Below are positions 1 to 9,085 of a stretch of 64,000 bases of DNA, piece after piece. The stretch is from an uncultured Bacteroidales bacterium (GTDB taxonomy: Bacteria > Bacteroidota > Bacteroidia > Bacteroidales > F082): positions 1-64,000 of the forward strand of contig CAJOIF010000001.1 of NCBI GenBank assembly GCA_905234765.1, in the 5' to 3' direction. Every line of letters begins with the position of its first letter. Position 1 is the stretch's first letter. Position numbers and translations under genes: made by a program. The notes beneath the pieces were generated by a model that had not been told where the DNA came from, ran no database searches, and was given only the letters and a program-made list of their open reading frames with translations.

Positions 1-345
1 CTCGTCGGCTTCGGCGCCCGAGTTCATGGGCAGCACCTTGTCGTAGCCGAAGTATTCGGTCACATATTTCTCCCACACGCCGAGTGCGTCGTTATAGAAG
101 GCGCGGCTGCTGAGAGTGAGGCGCTCGGCCTGGTCGGTCATGGCCTTGATGATTTTCGGGTGGCAGTGGCCTTGGTTGACTGCGGAATAAGCCGACAGGA
201 AGTCGAAATACTCTTTGCCTTCGACGTCCCACACCTTGGCGCCCTTACCTTTGGCGAGGACGACTGGCAGCGGGTGATAGTTATGGGCACCGTACTTGGC
301 TTCCAGGTCCATAGCTTGTTGCGATGATGTGATTTTCTCAATCAT
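1..345 (-). CDS. rocD: Ornithine aminotransferase, N-terminal part (cut by window edge)
   Basis: PLP-dependent class III aminotransferase that moves the delta-amino group of ornithine to 2-oxoglutarate. The 115 visible codons start with ATG at 345 ([15 protein letters not shown]) and include [13 protein letters not shown], the [18 protein letters not shown] block and NSGAEADE, the N-terminal cofactor-phosphate motif of ornithine aminotransferases. The catalytic lysine lies beyond the window. A Bacteroidota promoter lies about 115 bases upstream, leaving a long leader filled with short repeats. The assignment rests on the N-terminal third, but these motifs separate it well from acetylornithine and GABA aminotransferases. 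Confidence 0.85.
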   Translation of the reverse strand, partial: MIEKITSSQQAMDLEAKYGAHNYHPLPVVLAKGKGAKVWDVEGKEYFDFLSAYSAVNQGHCHPKIIKAMTDQAERLTLSSRAFYNDALGVWEKYVTEYFGYDKVLPMNSGAEADE

Positions 346-353
346 AGATTCGT

Positions 354-396
354 TATTTAAGATTTAAAGATTTAAAGATTTAAGATTCAAGATTTT
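354..396. repeat. AGATTTAA short tandem repeat
   Basis: About four to five head-to-tail copies of AGATTTAA, the last ones degenerate (AGATTCAA, AGATTTTT). They lie in the presumed leader of rocD, between its promoter and start codon. The array is AT-only and could vary by slippage. Confidence 0.7.
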
Positions 397-404
397 TGAC
401 ACCA

Positions 405-434
405 GACTTCGGGACGCTGGACTGCGAGACGCGC
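405..434. repeat. GAC-heptad dispersed repeat, copy 1
   Basis: Successive units GACTTCGG, GACGCTG, GACTGCGA, GACGCGC of a roughly 7-bp motif GACNCGR. Related strings occur at 6465-6496, 57576-57641, 58709-58778 and 62352-62383, always between genes. This copy is the most diverged. Confidence 0.6.
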
Positions 435-459
435 CAAGCGTACCCCCTAAAACTCGGTG

Positions 460-490
460 CAAAAGTAAGGTTTTTTTCAACCCTTTTCAA
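460..490 (-). promoter_or_regulatory. Bacteroidota promoter for rocD
   Basis: On the minus strand a TACTTTTG -7 box (467-460) follows TTG (490-488) with 20 bases between, matching the Bacteroidota consensus. The -33 element lies inside the last codons of the upstream TPR gene. Confidence 0.65.
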
Positions 491-1916
491 TTTTGGTCTG
501 ATTTTTACGAACAATTTTGTAAGCAACGAACAAAACCAACACAGCAAGGCCAAAACAAAGGAGTCCAAAGAAGGCCAAACGGTAGTGGTTGCGTTGGGTT
601 TGAAGGGTTTCGATTTGGGCGGATTGGGAGTCGTGTTGCTGGATGAGATCGGCGACTTCGCCTTGAAGCAGGTCGTTTTGGTCATATAGGTCGGCGTTTT
701 CTCGCAACTGTGCTATGCGCAACTCATCGAGTGCGTCAAGTTCATCGGACATCTCATCGAAACGGCCTTGCCTGGCATAAGCAACAATCAAAGATTTGGA
801 GAGCGCGCTACGCATGTGTGTGATGCCCGAGGCTTTCTCTAATTCAGAGTACCGTTGGTAATATTGTATGGCTTTTGTCGCCTGCCCCATTTGCGCATAC
901 ACATTGATTAGGCCAACGCAAGCCTCCAACTGACCTTGATTGTAGGCCTTGCTTTCTGCCAATCGCAAGGCTTTATTGTAAATGGCGATGGCATCTGCAT
1001 ATTCGCCGCGTTTAGCCATGATGTTGCCCATTTCCACCATTGCTCCCGACTTTTCGTTCCCTAAAAACACCTCATTCTCCTTATAGGGCATGGGGCTTCC
1101 GCCGCAATCGATGGCTTTTTGGAGATAGAACAACGCGGAATCGTAATTTACGAAAGCGTTCTCGTAGATTGTGCCCAAGTTTTTGCAGGCAAGAAACGAA
1201 TAGTGATTGTCACCATAGGCTTCAAAGCGAGGCAGTATGTTCCAATAGGTTTTCCTTGCCTCTTCATACTGACCTCTTTCCATATAGATTACAGCGATGT
1301 TGGATCGCATGCGGCACACACGCTGATCATCGCCAATGGCATCAAACAAGGTTTTTGCCTCGCTGTAGTATCGCAACGACATTTCAAGGTTGTCGCGCCT
1401 ATACCAAATCAAACCCATGTTTGAAATGACATAGGCATAGGCCGAGGTGTCATTCAACTGCTTGGCCAAAGACAGAGCGTCCTCATATACTGCGTATGCC
1501 GTATCAATGCTGCCCAGTGTCATTTCATAAGTGGCCAAATTCCACAGCGATTCAAAAGCGTTTTTTGTATCACCCAATGAGGTAAACTGGGAATAGGCTT
1601 GATTCAAGTATTCTTTAGCCAAATCCAAGTCACCATGGTAAGCGTATTGGATGCCCAATACATAATTGGCTTTAGCCTCCAAATCTTTCAACCCCAACTT
1701 CTGCGCTTCTTTGATAGCCTTCTCGCCCCAATCGAGGCAGTCGTCGTAGGAGATGTCATAAAACTCCCAAGTCAGCTCGATCATGGTGAGCACTTTGTCG
1801 CGCCCTTCCTGAGTTGGCAGTACCGCCCGCAGGCTGTCGACAATCCTCGTCTCCTCTTGCGCAAACGCGGTCGCCATCAAACAGAAGAAAACCAATATGC
1901 CCGTCAGCCGCTTCAT
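477..1916 (-). CDS. TPR-repeat protein with signal peptide and C-terminal membrane anchor
   Basis: 479 residues. A signal peptide (MKRLTGILVFFCLMATAFAQ) is followed by tandem tetratricopeptide repeats from about residue 60 to 390, a charged, probably coiled-coil stretch (395-445), one transmembrane helix (about 445-468) and a short basic tail ending KNQTKIEKG. The layout matches the sensory half of Bacteroidota TPR histidine kinases or TPR-LuxR regulators, but no kinase or DNA-binding domain follows, so the chain stops just after the membrane. Its start overlaps the stop of the MBL hydrolase gene by ATGA, which suggests translational coupling. Function unknown; probably an envelope protein that signals or scaffolds through partners. 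Confidence 0.75.
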   Translation of the reverse strand: MKRLTGILVFFCLMATAFAQEETRIVDSLRAVLPTQEGRDKVLTMIELTWEFYDISYDDCLDWGEKAIKEAQKLGLKDLEAKANYVLGIQYAYHGDLDLAKEYLNQAYSQFTSLGDTKNAFESLWNLATYEMTLGSIDTAYAVYEDALSLAKQLNDTSAYAYVISNMGLIWYRRDNLEMSLRYYSEAKTLFDAIGDDQRVCRMRSNIAVIYMERGQYEEARKTYWNILPRFEAYGDNHYSFLACKNLGTIYENAFVNYDSALFYLQKAIDCGGSPMPYKENEVFLGNEKSGAMVEMGNIMAKRGEYADAIAIYNKALRLAESKAYNQGQLEACVGLINVYAQMGQATKAIQYYQRYSELEKASGITHMRSALSKSLIVAYARQGRFDEMSDELDALDELRIAQLRENADLYDQNDLLQGEVADLIQQHDSQSAQIETLQTQRNHYRLAFFGLLCFGLAVLVLFVAYKIVRKNQTKIEKG

Positions 1917-2554
1917 CCCAAAAACATGTTATAGCGTTGCTCATCGAAGATGGTGGTACTTTCACCATGGCCAGAGAAAACTTCCGTGTCGTCGGGGAGA
2001 CGGAAGAGTCGTTCCTTTATGCTTTGTCTAAGCGTTTCATAACTGCCTCCAGGGAAGTCGGTGCGACCGATGCTGCGACAGAAGAGCGCATCACCGGTGA
2101 AAACCCAGCCCTCCATCTCAGCGTAAAGGCTGATGCTCCCCTCGGCATGGCCTGGCGTACTGATGACTTCGAGGGTGCTCTCCCCTATTTTGATGATTTC
2201 TCCGTCTTTCAAGTCACGGTCAGGCAGCTCGCACTCACCTTGGAACGGCAGCCCGAACATTTGTGCCTGCTGGTGAGCACGCTGAAAATCACTCTTCACA
2301 TTGGGATGCGCCGCTACCTCAATGCCATAGCGCTTCCTCACGGCGGCATTGCCCACGATATGGTCGATGTGACCATGCGTATTGATAACCATTAGCGGCT
2401 TGAGGCGATGGCTGTCGATGAAGCCGAAGAGTTGGTTTTCTTCAAACGAATTGGAACACCCCGGGTCGATGACAACGCATTCACCAGACTCGGCATAAAC
2501 GACATAAGTGTTTTCTGCAAAGGGATTAAATACGAATGATTCGAGTTGGAGCAT
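1913..2554 (-). CDS. MBL-fold metallo-hydrolase, glyoxalase II-like
   Basis: About 213 residues with the complete metallo-beta-lactamase metal set: NTHGHIDH near residue 60, STPGHAEGS near 135, FTGDALF near 155 and FSGHGEST near 200. Small stand-alone proteins of this type are annotated as hydroxyacylglutathione hydrolase-like, acting on thioesters in the cytoplasm, but the true substrate cannot be read from the sequence. The start is placed at the second Met (MLQLESF) because homologues begin this way; an ATG two codons upstream is possible. A TATCTTTG box (2579-2572) lies so close that the leader is only a few bases. First gene of a coupled pair with the TPR gene. Confidence 0.8.
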   Translation of the reverse strand: MLQLESFVFNPFAENTYVVYAESGECVVIDPGCSNSFEENQLFGFIDSHRLKPLMVINTHGHIDHIVGNAAVRKRYGIEVAAHPNVKSDFQRAHQQAQMFGLPFQGECELPDRDLKDGEIIKIGESTLEVISTPGHAEGSISLYAEMEGWVFTGDALFCRSIGRTDFPGGSYETLRQSIKERLFRLPDDTEVFSGHGESTTIFDEQRYNMFLG

Positions 2555-2571
2555 AACCATGTTTTTCGGGG

Positions 2572-2579
2572 CAAAGATA
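2572..2579 (-). promoter_or_regulatory. -7 box for the MBL-TPR pair
   Basis: TATCTTTG on the minus strand, about 12-18 bases before the MBL start codons. It is divergent from the box at 2613-2620, so the two promoters share about 40 bases. Confidence 0.6.
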
Positions 2580-2612
2580 GAGAATTTTCCAAAGCAATAT
2601 AAAGATTTTGCC

Positions 2613-2620
2613 TATCTTTG
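2613..2620 (+). promoter_or_regulatory. -7 box for the TolB-like gene
   Basis: TATCTTTG 21 bases before ATG 2642. The TTG at its 3' end is in frame with the gene but is part of the promoter, so it is not a plausible start codon. Confidence 0.65.
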
Positions 2621-2641
2621 TCCGCTAATAAACCCTACTCC

Positions 2642-5600
2642 ATGCCGTTGAAAAAAGCATACGTTTTCCTTTTAGTCCTGCTCATGGCGTCAGTTACAAT
2701 GGCCCGTGCCCAGTTCTACAACGGCATGAACATGACTTTTGGGAAGAACCGCGTGCAATGGACAGAGTTCCACTGGTCATACTACATGAACGAGGGTTTC
2801 GATGTGTATTACTACCAAGGTGGAAACGAGCTAGCACACTATGCCCAAACCTACGCCAAAGACCAAATCCCGAAACTTGAGGAACGGCTTAACAGCCGTT
2901 TCAAGAAGAAAATCCAGTTCATCGTGTTCAACAGCATGAGCGACTTCAAGCAGAGCAACATCAACCTTGAGGAAGCAGAATACGGCAACACGGGCGGCAT
3001 CACCAAAATCATCGGCTCGAAGGTCATACTTTACTTCGATGGCGACTATACCCATTTTGAGTCACAAATCCGTGAGGGCATTACTCGGCTACTGTTCAGT
3101 CAGGTGATGAACGGCATCTCAGTCGGGTCACAGATACGCAACTCTTTCCGATACGACATCCCACAATGGTTTCAGGACGGACTGGTGGCTTATATCGCCG
3201 GCAATTGGGACAGTCACAAAGAAGCGCAACTGCAACGCGGTATATTGTCTGGCAACTATAAGAAAATCAATCATCTGAGAGAAAGCGACGCTCTTGTTGC
3301 AGGCTATTCGTTTTGGAATTTCATAGACGAGCAATATGGCAGTGCGTCTTTCAACGACATCTTGACCTTGGCCCAAAGCACCAAAAACGTCCGGAGGGCC
3401 TTGCTTTATGTCACTGGAAAAAAATACAAAAAGCTACTCGACGATTGGTACCAATTCTATAAAACGCGCTACAGCACCCTTTTGGTCAGCCAGCCGAACG
3501 ACGTGGTCAAACTGAGATACAAGAAATACCGCACCTTCACACAACCTTCCATCAGTCCCGACGGCAAGCACATCGCTTACGTCAGCAACGACGAAGGCAA
3601 GATACGCCTTTGGCTTGAAGACCTCCAAAACGGAAAGAAGAAAAGAATCTTCTCCACTGGCTACCGTTCCGACGAAAACATCGATGCGTCATTCCCCTTG
3701 CTGGCTTGGCATCCCAACAGCGAAATCCTGTCGTTCATCATCGAAGAGAAAGGTAAAATCCAGCTCTACAACATGGATATCAGCAGTGGCCAAAAAGCTA
3801 AATTATATCTGTTTGATTTTCAAAAGATAAGCTCTTTTTCATATGCCCATAAGAGCCGTAAGATCGTTTTGGCCGCCACCCGTAGAGGCAAACCTGACAT
3901 CTACGTCTACAACTTGTTTTCCAACACTTTGGAACAAATCACGAACGACTATTACACTGATTTGGATCCTGTCTTCACTTATGACGATCGACAAATTGTG
4001 TTCAGCTCGAACCGTGACAACGACACCTTGAAGACCGAAGACAAATTCGGATTCCAAAACAGACAATTCGACCTTTACGCTTACAATTATATTAATAAAG
4101 GTACGGTCCTTCAGAACCTGACACAACAACGAGTCAGCAACAGCATCTTGCCCGAACCGCTGAAAGACGGCAGCCTGCTTTACCTGAATGACACGAGCGG
4201 TTTTTACAACCTGTACCAAATCCGCTTCGACAGCGCCATCAGCCACATCGACACCATTATCCATTACCGCTATTTCGGTAAGCATGAGCGACTTACGGAT
4301 TATTCTGTCAATATCATCGACTACACTTATCAGCCCAGAAACCACCAAGCCGCTTTCCTCATTGCTGACCGAAACGGAGAAAAGCTTTTCCTTTCGCCCA
4401 GCCTTCACGGAACCAGTTCCGCTACCGTCCAAATGAACCCATTTGCGCAAAAACGCATCTATAACGAATTGATTCGCAGCAAAAAAGACTCGATAATCGA
4501 ACCTGTTTCAAAGCATCGATTCTCCACCAGTTACCGCTACGCCAGAAAAAGGAAAGCCAAGGGAAGCAACCCTGAAACCGACTCGACCGCCATTGCCCAA
4601 CAATACGGTCCCGCGCCCAAACCGCAAAAAAAAGACACTATCCAGCGGCCCAACAACTACTATGTCGAGCTCTTTGCCGACGAACTGATGAGCCAGGTTG
4701 ATTTCACCAGCATGAACTACAGCTACCAGCCTTTTGGTGGGGGTGCTTCACCTGTCTACCTGTATTCGGGCCTCAATGTCTTTCTCGGCACCAAGATGAA
4801 AGACCTGATGGAAGACTACAAAATAGAAATCGGGGTGAAACTCAACGCCAACCTTGTCAACAACGAATACGCGGTACGTTTCAGCGACTTGAGCAAACGG
4901 TTGGACAAATCCATCACACTGCACCGTTACGTGACCGACTACTACACGGGGTACTATTTCCGCACCTTCACCAACGAAGGCTTCTACACATTGAGTTATC
5001 CCTTCTCCGAAATCTTGAGTCTTCGCGGTACCGTCATTTGCCGCAACGACCAAACCGTTGATCTCGCTATTGACGACTACAGCCTCGCCACACCCGACGA
5101 GTTTGAAAGCTGGGGAGGCTTGCGCACCGAACTCGTCTACGACAACTCCAAGAAACTCGGGACCAACCTTTTGGTGGGAGGAAGAGGCAAAATCTTCGCC
5201 GAGTACTATCAACGCATTGCGCGCAACACCGCCAACATGATTGTGGCCGGTTTCGACTACAGACAATACACTCGCATTAGCCGCAACTTCATCTGGGCCA
5301 ACCGCATTGCGGGCAGCACTTCGCTTGGACTAGAGAAACTGATTTATTACATGGGCGGTGTCGACAATTGGGTTTTCGCTTCCTTCGACCAAGGCACACC
5401 CATCGACTACTCGCAGAACTTTGCCTACCAAACCCTCGCCACCAACATGCGAGGCTTCAGCCAAAACATCCGCAACGGCAACAACTTTGTGGTGCTCAAC
5501 TCTGAGCTACGTTTCCCCTTGTTCAGCTACTTCTCCAACCGTCCCATCAACATGCAGTTCATCAAGGACTTCCAACTGATTGCTTTCGGGGACCTCGGCA

Positions 5601-5842
5601 CTGCCTGGACAGGTTGGAATCCTTACGACCCGAGCAACTCGCTTTACAACACCCACATCACCGACGGCAACTTGAACATCACGGTGACAGAATTGCGAGA
5701 GCCTGTGGTAGGCGGCATTGGCTTTGGACTGCGCACCACGTTGTTCGGCTACTTCATCCGTGGCGATGTGGCATGGGGCATACAAGACGGGGAAATCGCG
5801 AAGAAACCGCGATTCTACTTATCGTTCAATCTGGACTTTTAA
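2642..5842 (+). CDS. TolB/WD40-like beta-propeller outer-membrane protein
   Basis: 1066 residues beginning at ATG 2642 (MPLKKAYVFLLVLLMASVTMARAQ, a signal peptide). Residues about 30-270 resemble the peptidase MA/basic secretory fold: they keep the DIPQWFQDGLVAYIAGNW segment, but FESQIREGITRLL stands where HExxH should be, so this part is probably not a peptidase. Residues about 280-600 carry PD40/TolB-type propeller blades (PSISPDGKHIAYVSN, LDPVFTYDDRQIVFSSN). From about 650 on, alternating aromatic strands end in FYLSFNLDF with a terminal Phe, typical of an outer-membrane barrel. Such proteins are common in Bacteroidales and usually annotated as TolB-like. The precise role is unknown. It has its own promoter. 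Confidence 0.75.
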   Translation: MPLKKAYVFLLVLLMASVTMARAQFYNGMNMTFGKNRVQWTEFHWSYYMNEGFDVYYYQGGNELAHYAQTYAKDQIPKLEERLNSRFKKKIQFIVFNSMSDFKQSNINLEEAEYGNTGGITKIIGSKVILYFDGDYTHFESQIREGITRLLFSQVMNGISVGSQIRNSFRYDIPQWFQDGLVAYIAGNWDSHKEAQLQRGILSGNYKKINHLRESDALVAGYSFWNFIDEQYGSASFNDILTLAQSTKNVRRALLYVTGKKYKKLLDDWYQFYKTRYSTLLVSQPNDVVKLRYKKYRTFTQPSISPDGKHIAYVSNDEGKIRLWLEDLQNGKKKRIFSTGYRSDENIDASFPLLAWHPNSEILSFIIEEKGKIQLYNMDISSGQKAKLYLFDFQKISSFSYAHKSRKIVLAATRRGKPDIYVYNLFSNTLEQITNDYYTDLDPVFTYDDRQIVFSSNRDNDTLKTEDKFGFQNRQFDLYAYNYINKGTVLQNLTQQRVSNSILPEPLKDGSLLYLNDTSGFYNLYQIRFDSAISHIDTIIHYRYFGKHERLTDYSVNIIDYTYQPRNHQAAFLIADRNGEKLFLSPSLHGTSSATVQMNPFAQKRIYNELIRSKKDSIIEPVSKHRFSTSYRYARKRKAKGSNPETDSTAIAQQYGPAPKPQKKDTIQRPNNYYVELFADELMSQVDFTSMNYSYQPFGGGASPVYLYSGLNVFLGTKMKDLMEDYKIEIGVKLNANLVNNEYAVRFSDLSKRLDKSITLHRYVTDYYTGYYFRTFTNEGFYTLSYPFSEILSLRGTVICRNDQTVDLAIDDYSLATPDEFESWGGLRTELVYDNSKKLGTNLLVGGRGKIFAEYYQRIARNTANMIVAGFDYRQYTRISRNFIWANRIAGSTSLGLEKLIYYMGGVDNWVFASFDQGTPIDYSQNFAYQTLATNMRGFSQNIRNGNNFVVLNSELRFPLFSYFSNRPINMQFIKDFQLIAFGDLGTAWTGWNPYDPSNSLYNTHITDGNLNITVTELREPVVGGIGFGLRTTLFGYFIRGDVAWGIQDGEIAKKPRFYLSFNLDF

Positions 5843-5845
5843 CAA

Positions 5846-5870
5846 GACGGTGCTTCGACAGGCTCAGCAG
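5846..5870. repeat. Half of a dispersed palindrome (CTTCGACAGGCTCAG type)
   Basis: The 35-base gap between the convergent TolB-like gene and nadD holds GGTGCTTCGACAGGCTCAGC, one arm of a REP-like element seen in many bacterial genomes. No complementary arm is visible, so it is probably a decayed copy. Confidence 0.35.
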
Positions 5871-5877
5871 CCTAAAG

Positions 5878-6453
5878 TTATTCGTAAAAGTGGTTCTGTT
5901 TCATGTAAAGGAATGCCTGCTCGGGCATAAAATGCCTGACATCGCGGCCTTCCTTAACGCATTTGCGGATGAACGTGGACGAAATCTCCAAGATGGGGGT
6001 CTTCAGTACCGTTACTGATGGATAATTAATAAGGTCTCCGCCATCATAACCCTCACGTGGGAAAACCAGAAGCTCATAGTTATCCAGTATTTTCTGATAC
6101 TCACGCCAATTCCTCAAGTTCTGGAGGCTGTCCATGCCGCAGATGAAGACAAAACGGCAATCAGGGTATTGCTCGGACAGGGCAGTTAAGGTATTAATAG
6201 TATAAGAAGGTGTAGGAAGGTGCATTTCAACGTCACTGACGTGGAAACGCGAGTCGTCGCCAACGGCCAATTGCACCATCTTCAGACGCTTGTCGTCATC
6301 CAAAAGGTCTTCTTTCTTTTTCAAGGGATTTTGGGGCGTGACCACGAACCACAGCTCGTCCAAATCGGAAAACTCCACCAGATAATTGGCCAGCATCACA
6401 TGACCGTGATGGATGGGATTGAACGAGCCGCTGTAGATACCTATCTTTTTCAT
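5878..6453 (-). CDS. nadD: Nicotinate-nucleotide adenylyltransferase
   Basis: 191 residues. It transfers AMP from ATP to nicotinate mononucleotide, giving deamido-NAD in NAD biosynthesis. It has the nucleotidyltransferase signature GSFNPIHHGH at residues 9-18 and the second signature ISSTFIRK (about 160-167), plus FICGMDSLQNLRNW typical of NadD. Length is normal for the family. It follows gmk and yicC on the same strand, the nadD-gmk-yicC order found in many Bacteroidales, and a GAC-heptad repeat fills the gap to gmk. Confidence 0.93.
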   Translation of the reverse strand: MKKIGIYSGSFNPIHHGHVMLANYLVEFSDLDELWFVVTPQNPLKKKEDLLDDDKRLKMVQLAVGDDSRFHVSDVEMHLPTPSYTINTLTALSEQYPDCRFVFICGMDSLQNLRNWREYQKILDNYELLVFPREGYDGGDLINYPSVTVLKTPILEISSTFIRKCVKEGRDVRHFMPEQAFLYMKQNHFYE

Positions 6454-6464
6454 GATGATATTTT

Positions 6465-6496
6465 GACGCGAGACGCGGGACTGCGAGACGCGGGAC
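6465..6496. repeat. GAC-heptad dispersed repeat, copy 2
   Basis: Units GACGCGA, GACGCGG, GACTGCGA, GACGCGG, GAC fill nearly all of the 43-base gap between gmk and nadD. The repeat abuts the gmk stop codon at 6497. Confidence 0.7.
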
Positions 6497-7069
6497 TTAT
6501 TCAGCTTCTAGGAAAGCTTGCACGACTTCGAGGATTTCACGTTTGGCGGTGTCGAGATCGTCGTTGATAATAGTGCGGTCGAACTTGCCTTGGGCAAACT
6601 CCGTTTCCCACTCTGCCTTAGCGACACGGTTTTCAATCTCTTCCATCGAGTCCGTGCCGCGATTGATGAGGCGCTGGCGCAAGACCTCGACCGAAGGTGC
6701 CTGGATGAAAATGGAAAGGGCTTGGTCGCCATAGTGCTTCTTGATGTTCACGCCGCCGCAAACATCCACGTCGAAGGCCACGTGCTTGCCGTCTTCCTGC
6801 ATCTGAGCCACAACGGAGAGCAAGGTGCCGTAGCAACGGCCAGGATACACCTCTTCCCATTCAAGAAACTCGCCATTCTCGACACGCTGCTTGAATTCCT
6901 CCATGGTCAAGAAATAATACTCGCGACCATTCACCTCCTCGCCACGGGGGGGGCGCGTGGTGGCCGACACGGAGAAAGCCATCTCGGGGATGTTAGCCAT
7001 AACGTGATTCAACAATGTCGTTTTGCCCGAACCAGACGGGGCACTGAATATCAATAATTTGCCTTTCAT
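6497..7069 (-). CDS. gmk: Guanylate kinase
   Basis: 190 residues from ATG 7069 (MKGKLLIFSAPSGSGKTTLL). It phosphorylates GMP to GDP with ATP in the cytoplasm. Seen: the P-loop SAPSGSGKTT, the GMP-binding segment TTRPPRGEEVNGREYYFLT, and FIQAPSVEVLRQRLINRGTD of the lid region. The frame is open upstream to a TTG at 7096, but that TTG lies in a dispersed palindrome, so the internal ATG is the better start. It lies between yicC and nadD on the same strand. Confidence 0.95.
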   Translation of the reverse strand: MKGKLLIFSAPSGSGKTTLLNHVMANIPEMAFSVSATTRPPRGEEVNGREYYFLTMEEFKQRVENGEFLEWEEVYPGRCYGTLLSVVAQMQEDGKHVAFDVDVCGGVNIKKHYGDQALSIFIQAPSVEVLRQRLINRGTDSMEEIENRVAKAEWETEFAQGKFDRTIINDDLDTAKREILEVVQAFLEAE

Positions 7070-7088
7070 AATGCTTGGGTATTCAAAA

Positions 7089-7112
7089 AGACGCAAAGCA
7101 TTGCGTCTCTAC
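7089..7112. repeat. GTAGAGACGC palindrome family, partial copy
   Basis: AGACGCAA-AGCA-TTGCGTCT plus a CTAC tail: a 24-base relative of the 28-base palindrome at 25663-25690 and 47518-47545, missing one end and changed at the centre. It lies between yicC and gmk and can form an 8-bp hairpin. Confidence 0.7.
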
Positions 7113-7117
7113 AACAA

Positions 7118-7990
7118 TTACAAAATATTACACACCTGTTCCTTTATCTTCTCCAACTCGTCTTTCATCTTGACAACGATTTTCTGTATGTTCACCTCAT
7201 TGGCCTTTGAGCCTAAGGTGTTGATTTCACGGCCCATTTCTTGGGCGATGAAACCGAGTTTCTTGCCCGCCTGATCATCGTCGCAACTCTCGTTGAAATA
7301 GTTGCAATGCTGACGCAAGCGCACCTTCTCCTCTGTGATGTCCAACTTCTCCAAATAATAAATCAGTTCCTGTTCGAAGCGATTCTCATCGTATTGTCCC
7401 GCTGTGGTCAACTCAGAAAGGTTTTTCGTCAGGCGTTGCTTGATGACGTCGTGGCGACTCTTCTCATAAGGTTTCACTTGCTCCAAGAGGCCAAGAATCA
7501 AATCGACACGATGCAGGAGGTCCTTCTTTAACGTCTCCCCTTCCTGTATGCGGAAACCGTCAACAATACTGAGGGCCTTGTCAAGCGTCTCACTTACCTT
7601 GGCGACAAAAGCTTCATCGTAACTCTCCGCCGCCACGTTGAAGATACCGGGCATACGGAAAAGGATTGAAGCCATATCACTGGCAGGCGCGACACCCAGA
7701 TTGGCGGAAACCAACTCGATCTGCTCCTTATATGCCTTCACGATATCTTGATCGATATGATAAGTCTGCGAAAGGTCGGTGTCAGTTACCGTTATCATCA
7801 CATCTATCTTGCCGCGCAACATCTTGGCACCGATTTGGTTGCGCAAGTCGAGTTCGGCGGCCCGCAACTCGTTGGGCAACTTCACCTGAAGGTCAAGCTG
7901 CTTGCTGTTGAGGGTTTTTATTTCGACAGTGATTTTCTTGGTGAGATAGGTTTGCTCGGCTATGCCGTAGCCCGTCATAGAACGAATCAT
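7118..7990 (-). CDS. yicC: YicC/YloC family endoribonuclease
   Basis: 290 residues, the usual family length. It begins MIRSMTGYGIAEQ, the conserved N-terminus of YicC proteins, and ends with the DUF1732 region (ITEEKVRLRQHCNYF, GKKLGFIAQEMGREINTLGSKA). Members of the family are endoribonucleases implicated in small-RNA decay in enterobacteria; the role in Bacteroidales is unstudied as far as I know. It heads the yicC-gmk-nadD set. Confidence 0.9.
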   Translation of the reverse strand: MIRSMTGYGIAEQTYLTKKITVEIKTLNSKQLDLQVKLPNELRAAELDLRNQIGAKMLRGKIDVMITVTDTDLSQTYHIDQDIVKAYKEQIELVSANLGVAPASDMASILFRMPGIFNVAAESYDEAFVAKVSETLDKALSIVDGFRIQEGETLKKDLLHRVDLILGLLEQVKPYEKSRHDVIKQRLTKNLSELTTAGQYDENRFEQELIYYLEKLDITEEKVRLRQHCNYFNESCDDDQAGKKLGFIAQEMGREINTLGSKANEVNIQKIVVKMKDELEKIKEQVCNIL

Positions 7991-8018
7991 GATGCGTGGT
8001 TTTAATCAAATAATAATC

Positions 8019-9059
8019 CTAATGCTGCACAAAACCCCAGCTAGTCTTGCCATAAAGATCAGACTCTGCACGGGCACTGATACGGGCCTTCCTAAGCAGA
8101 TTGATGCGTGAAGAGAAGACACCATAACCGCCATTGATATTGGTGTAATCGGGAACGGTTTGGGAATAACCCGAAACAGAGTTCACCTGAATGTAATTGT
8201 ACAACTCGTCACCTCCAGCGGCAAGCATAATATCCAAGGGCTGTTCGTCAAAATAGCGTTCAAACTCGGGATTGTTTGTGTTATGTATCGTATCGCTGCC
8301 AATGGCATCCCTCAAAAGGTTGAACAACAAAATCTGTTGATAACCTATGACATAAGCACCGCCATCTAGGACAAGGTTGTCGGGGTTGAGTGCAGGGAAA
8401 GTGTAGCTGACACTTTTCAACACATCCTGTCCGTTCTTGACTTCATGATAATTGAACCGTATTGACATGTAATACACTGCTGCGTTATCGGCTGGTATGA
8501 ATTTGAGTTCGGCACTCTTGCCTTCCTCATCCATAAAAAACGCCGTGGCAGTTGCAATCCTGAATCTCTCGCCGCCCACCATTCCCGTTTCGGAAGTGAT
8601 TGTGTCATTGCCTTTCAGAATTTGCAAGCGGTATTTGTATTTTGTCCTTTCACCGTTCACATTAAAATGTTCCGCAGTCCAATAGACTTTCTGGTTGGGA
8701 TAATAAAAAGTGCCCGGATCCTTATGATCTATGGTCATTGTATCGAGGACGATGGTACGCCCCAACACATAATTATTGTTGCCGAATTCATCCACATACT
8801 CAAAAATGCGGGCATCGAGCTTGCCTGGATAATTACACGAGTCGGCAATCAAGGCGACCTCTTCGGCGTTGACCGAGGCATCGTCACTCCCAGAGAAAGC
8901 GCGCACAATCTTCACATAATTGGTGTCAATGGTGGCATCAAGCAAACCATAAACGATAGGAATGTCCTTATAATCGGCGTAGAGGTCGACCTTGGTGTTG
9001 CATGAGACGAGAATTCCCGTCAGCATCAGCAAGGAAAGGAAAAAACGGATCTTTTTCAT
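8019..9059 (-). CDS. Lipoprotein, tandem paralogue A (unknown family)
   Basis: 346 residues with a lipoprotein signal (MKKIRFFLSLLMLTGILVSC; lipobox LVSC). Not recognised with confidence; it may be distantly related to DUF4249 lipoproteins. It is clearly paralogous to the protein at 9224-10279: both have VDLYADYKD, DTNYVKI, RAF.G..DD, EVALIADS.NYPGKLDARI, IGSDT, ELYNY, GGYG.FSSR and end in SWGFV.H. It is probably exported and lipid-anchored, perhaps on the cell surface. A TATCTTTG box lies 27 bases before its ATG, so it has its own promoter despite the tandem arrangement. Confidence 0.7.
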   Translation of the reverse strand: MKKIRFFLSLLMLTGILVSCNTKVDLYADYKDIPIVYGLLDATIDTNYVKIVRAFSGSDDASVNAEEVALIADSCNYPGKLDARIFEYVDEFGNNNYVLGRTIVLDTMTIDHKDPGTFYYPNQKVYWTAEHFNVNGERTKYKYRLQILKGNDTITSETGMVGGERFRIATATAFFMDEEGKSAELKFIPADNAAVYYMSIRFNYHEVKNGQDVLKSVSYTFPALNPDNLVLDGGAYVIGYQQILLFNLLRDAIGSDTIHNTNNPEFERYFDEQPLDIMLAAGGDELYNYIQVNSVSGYSQTVPDYTNINGGYGVFSSRINLLRKARISARAESDLYGKTSWGFVQH

Positions 9060-9085
9060 CGGTAATTGCTGTTTCTAAGAAACTG

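Noticed and set aside
2618..2641. Upstream TTG start for the TolB-like gene
   Set aside because: The TTG is the end of the TATCTTTG promoter box; ATG 2642 begins a normal signal peptide.
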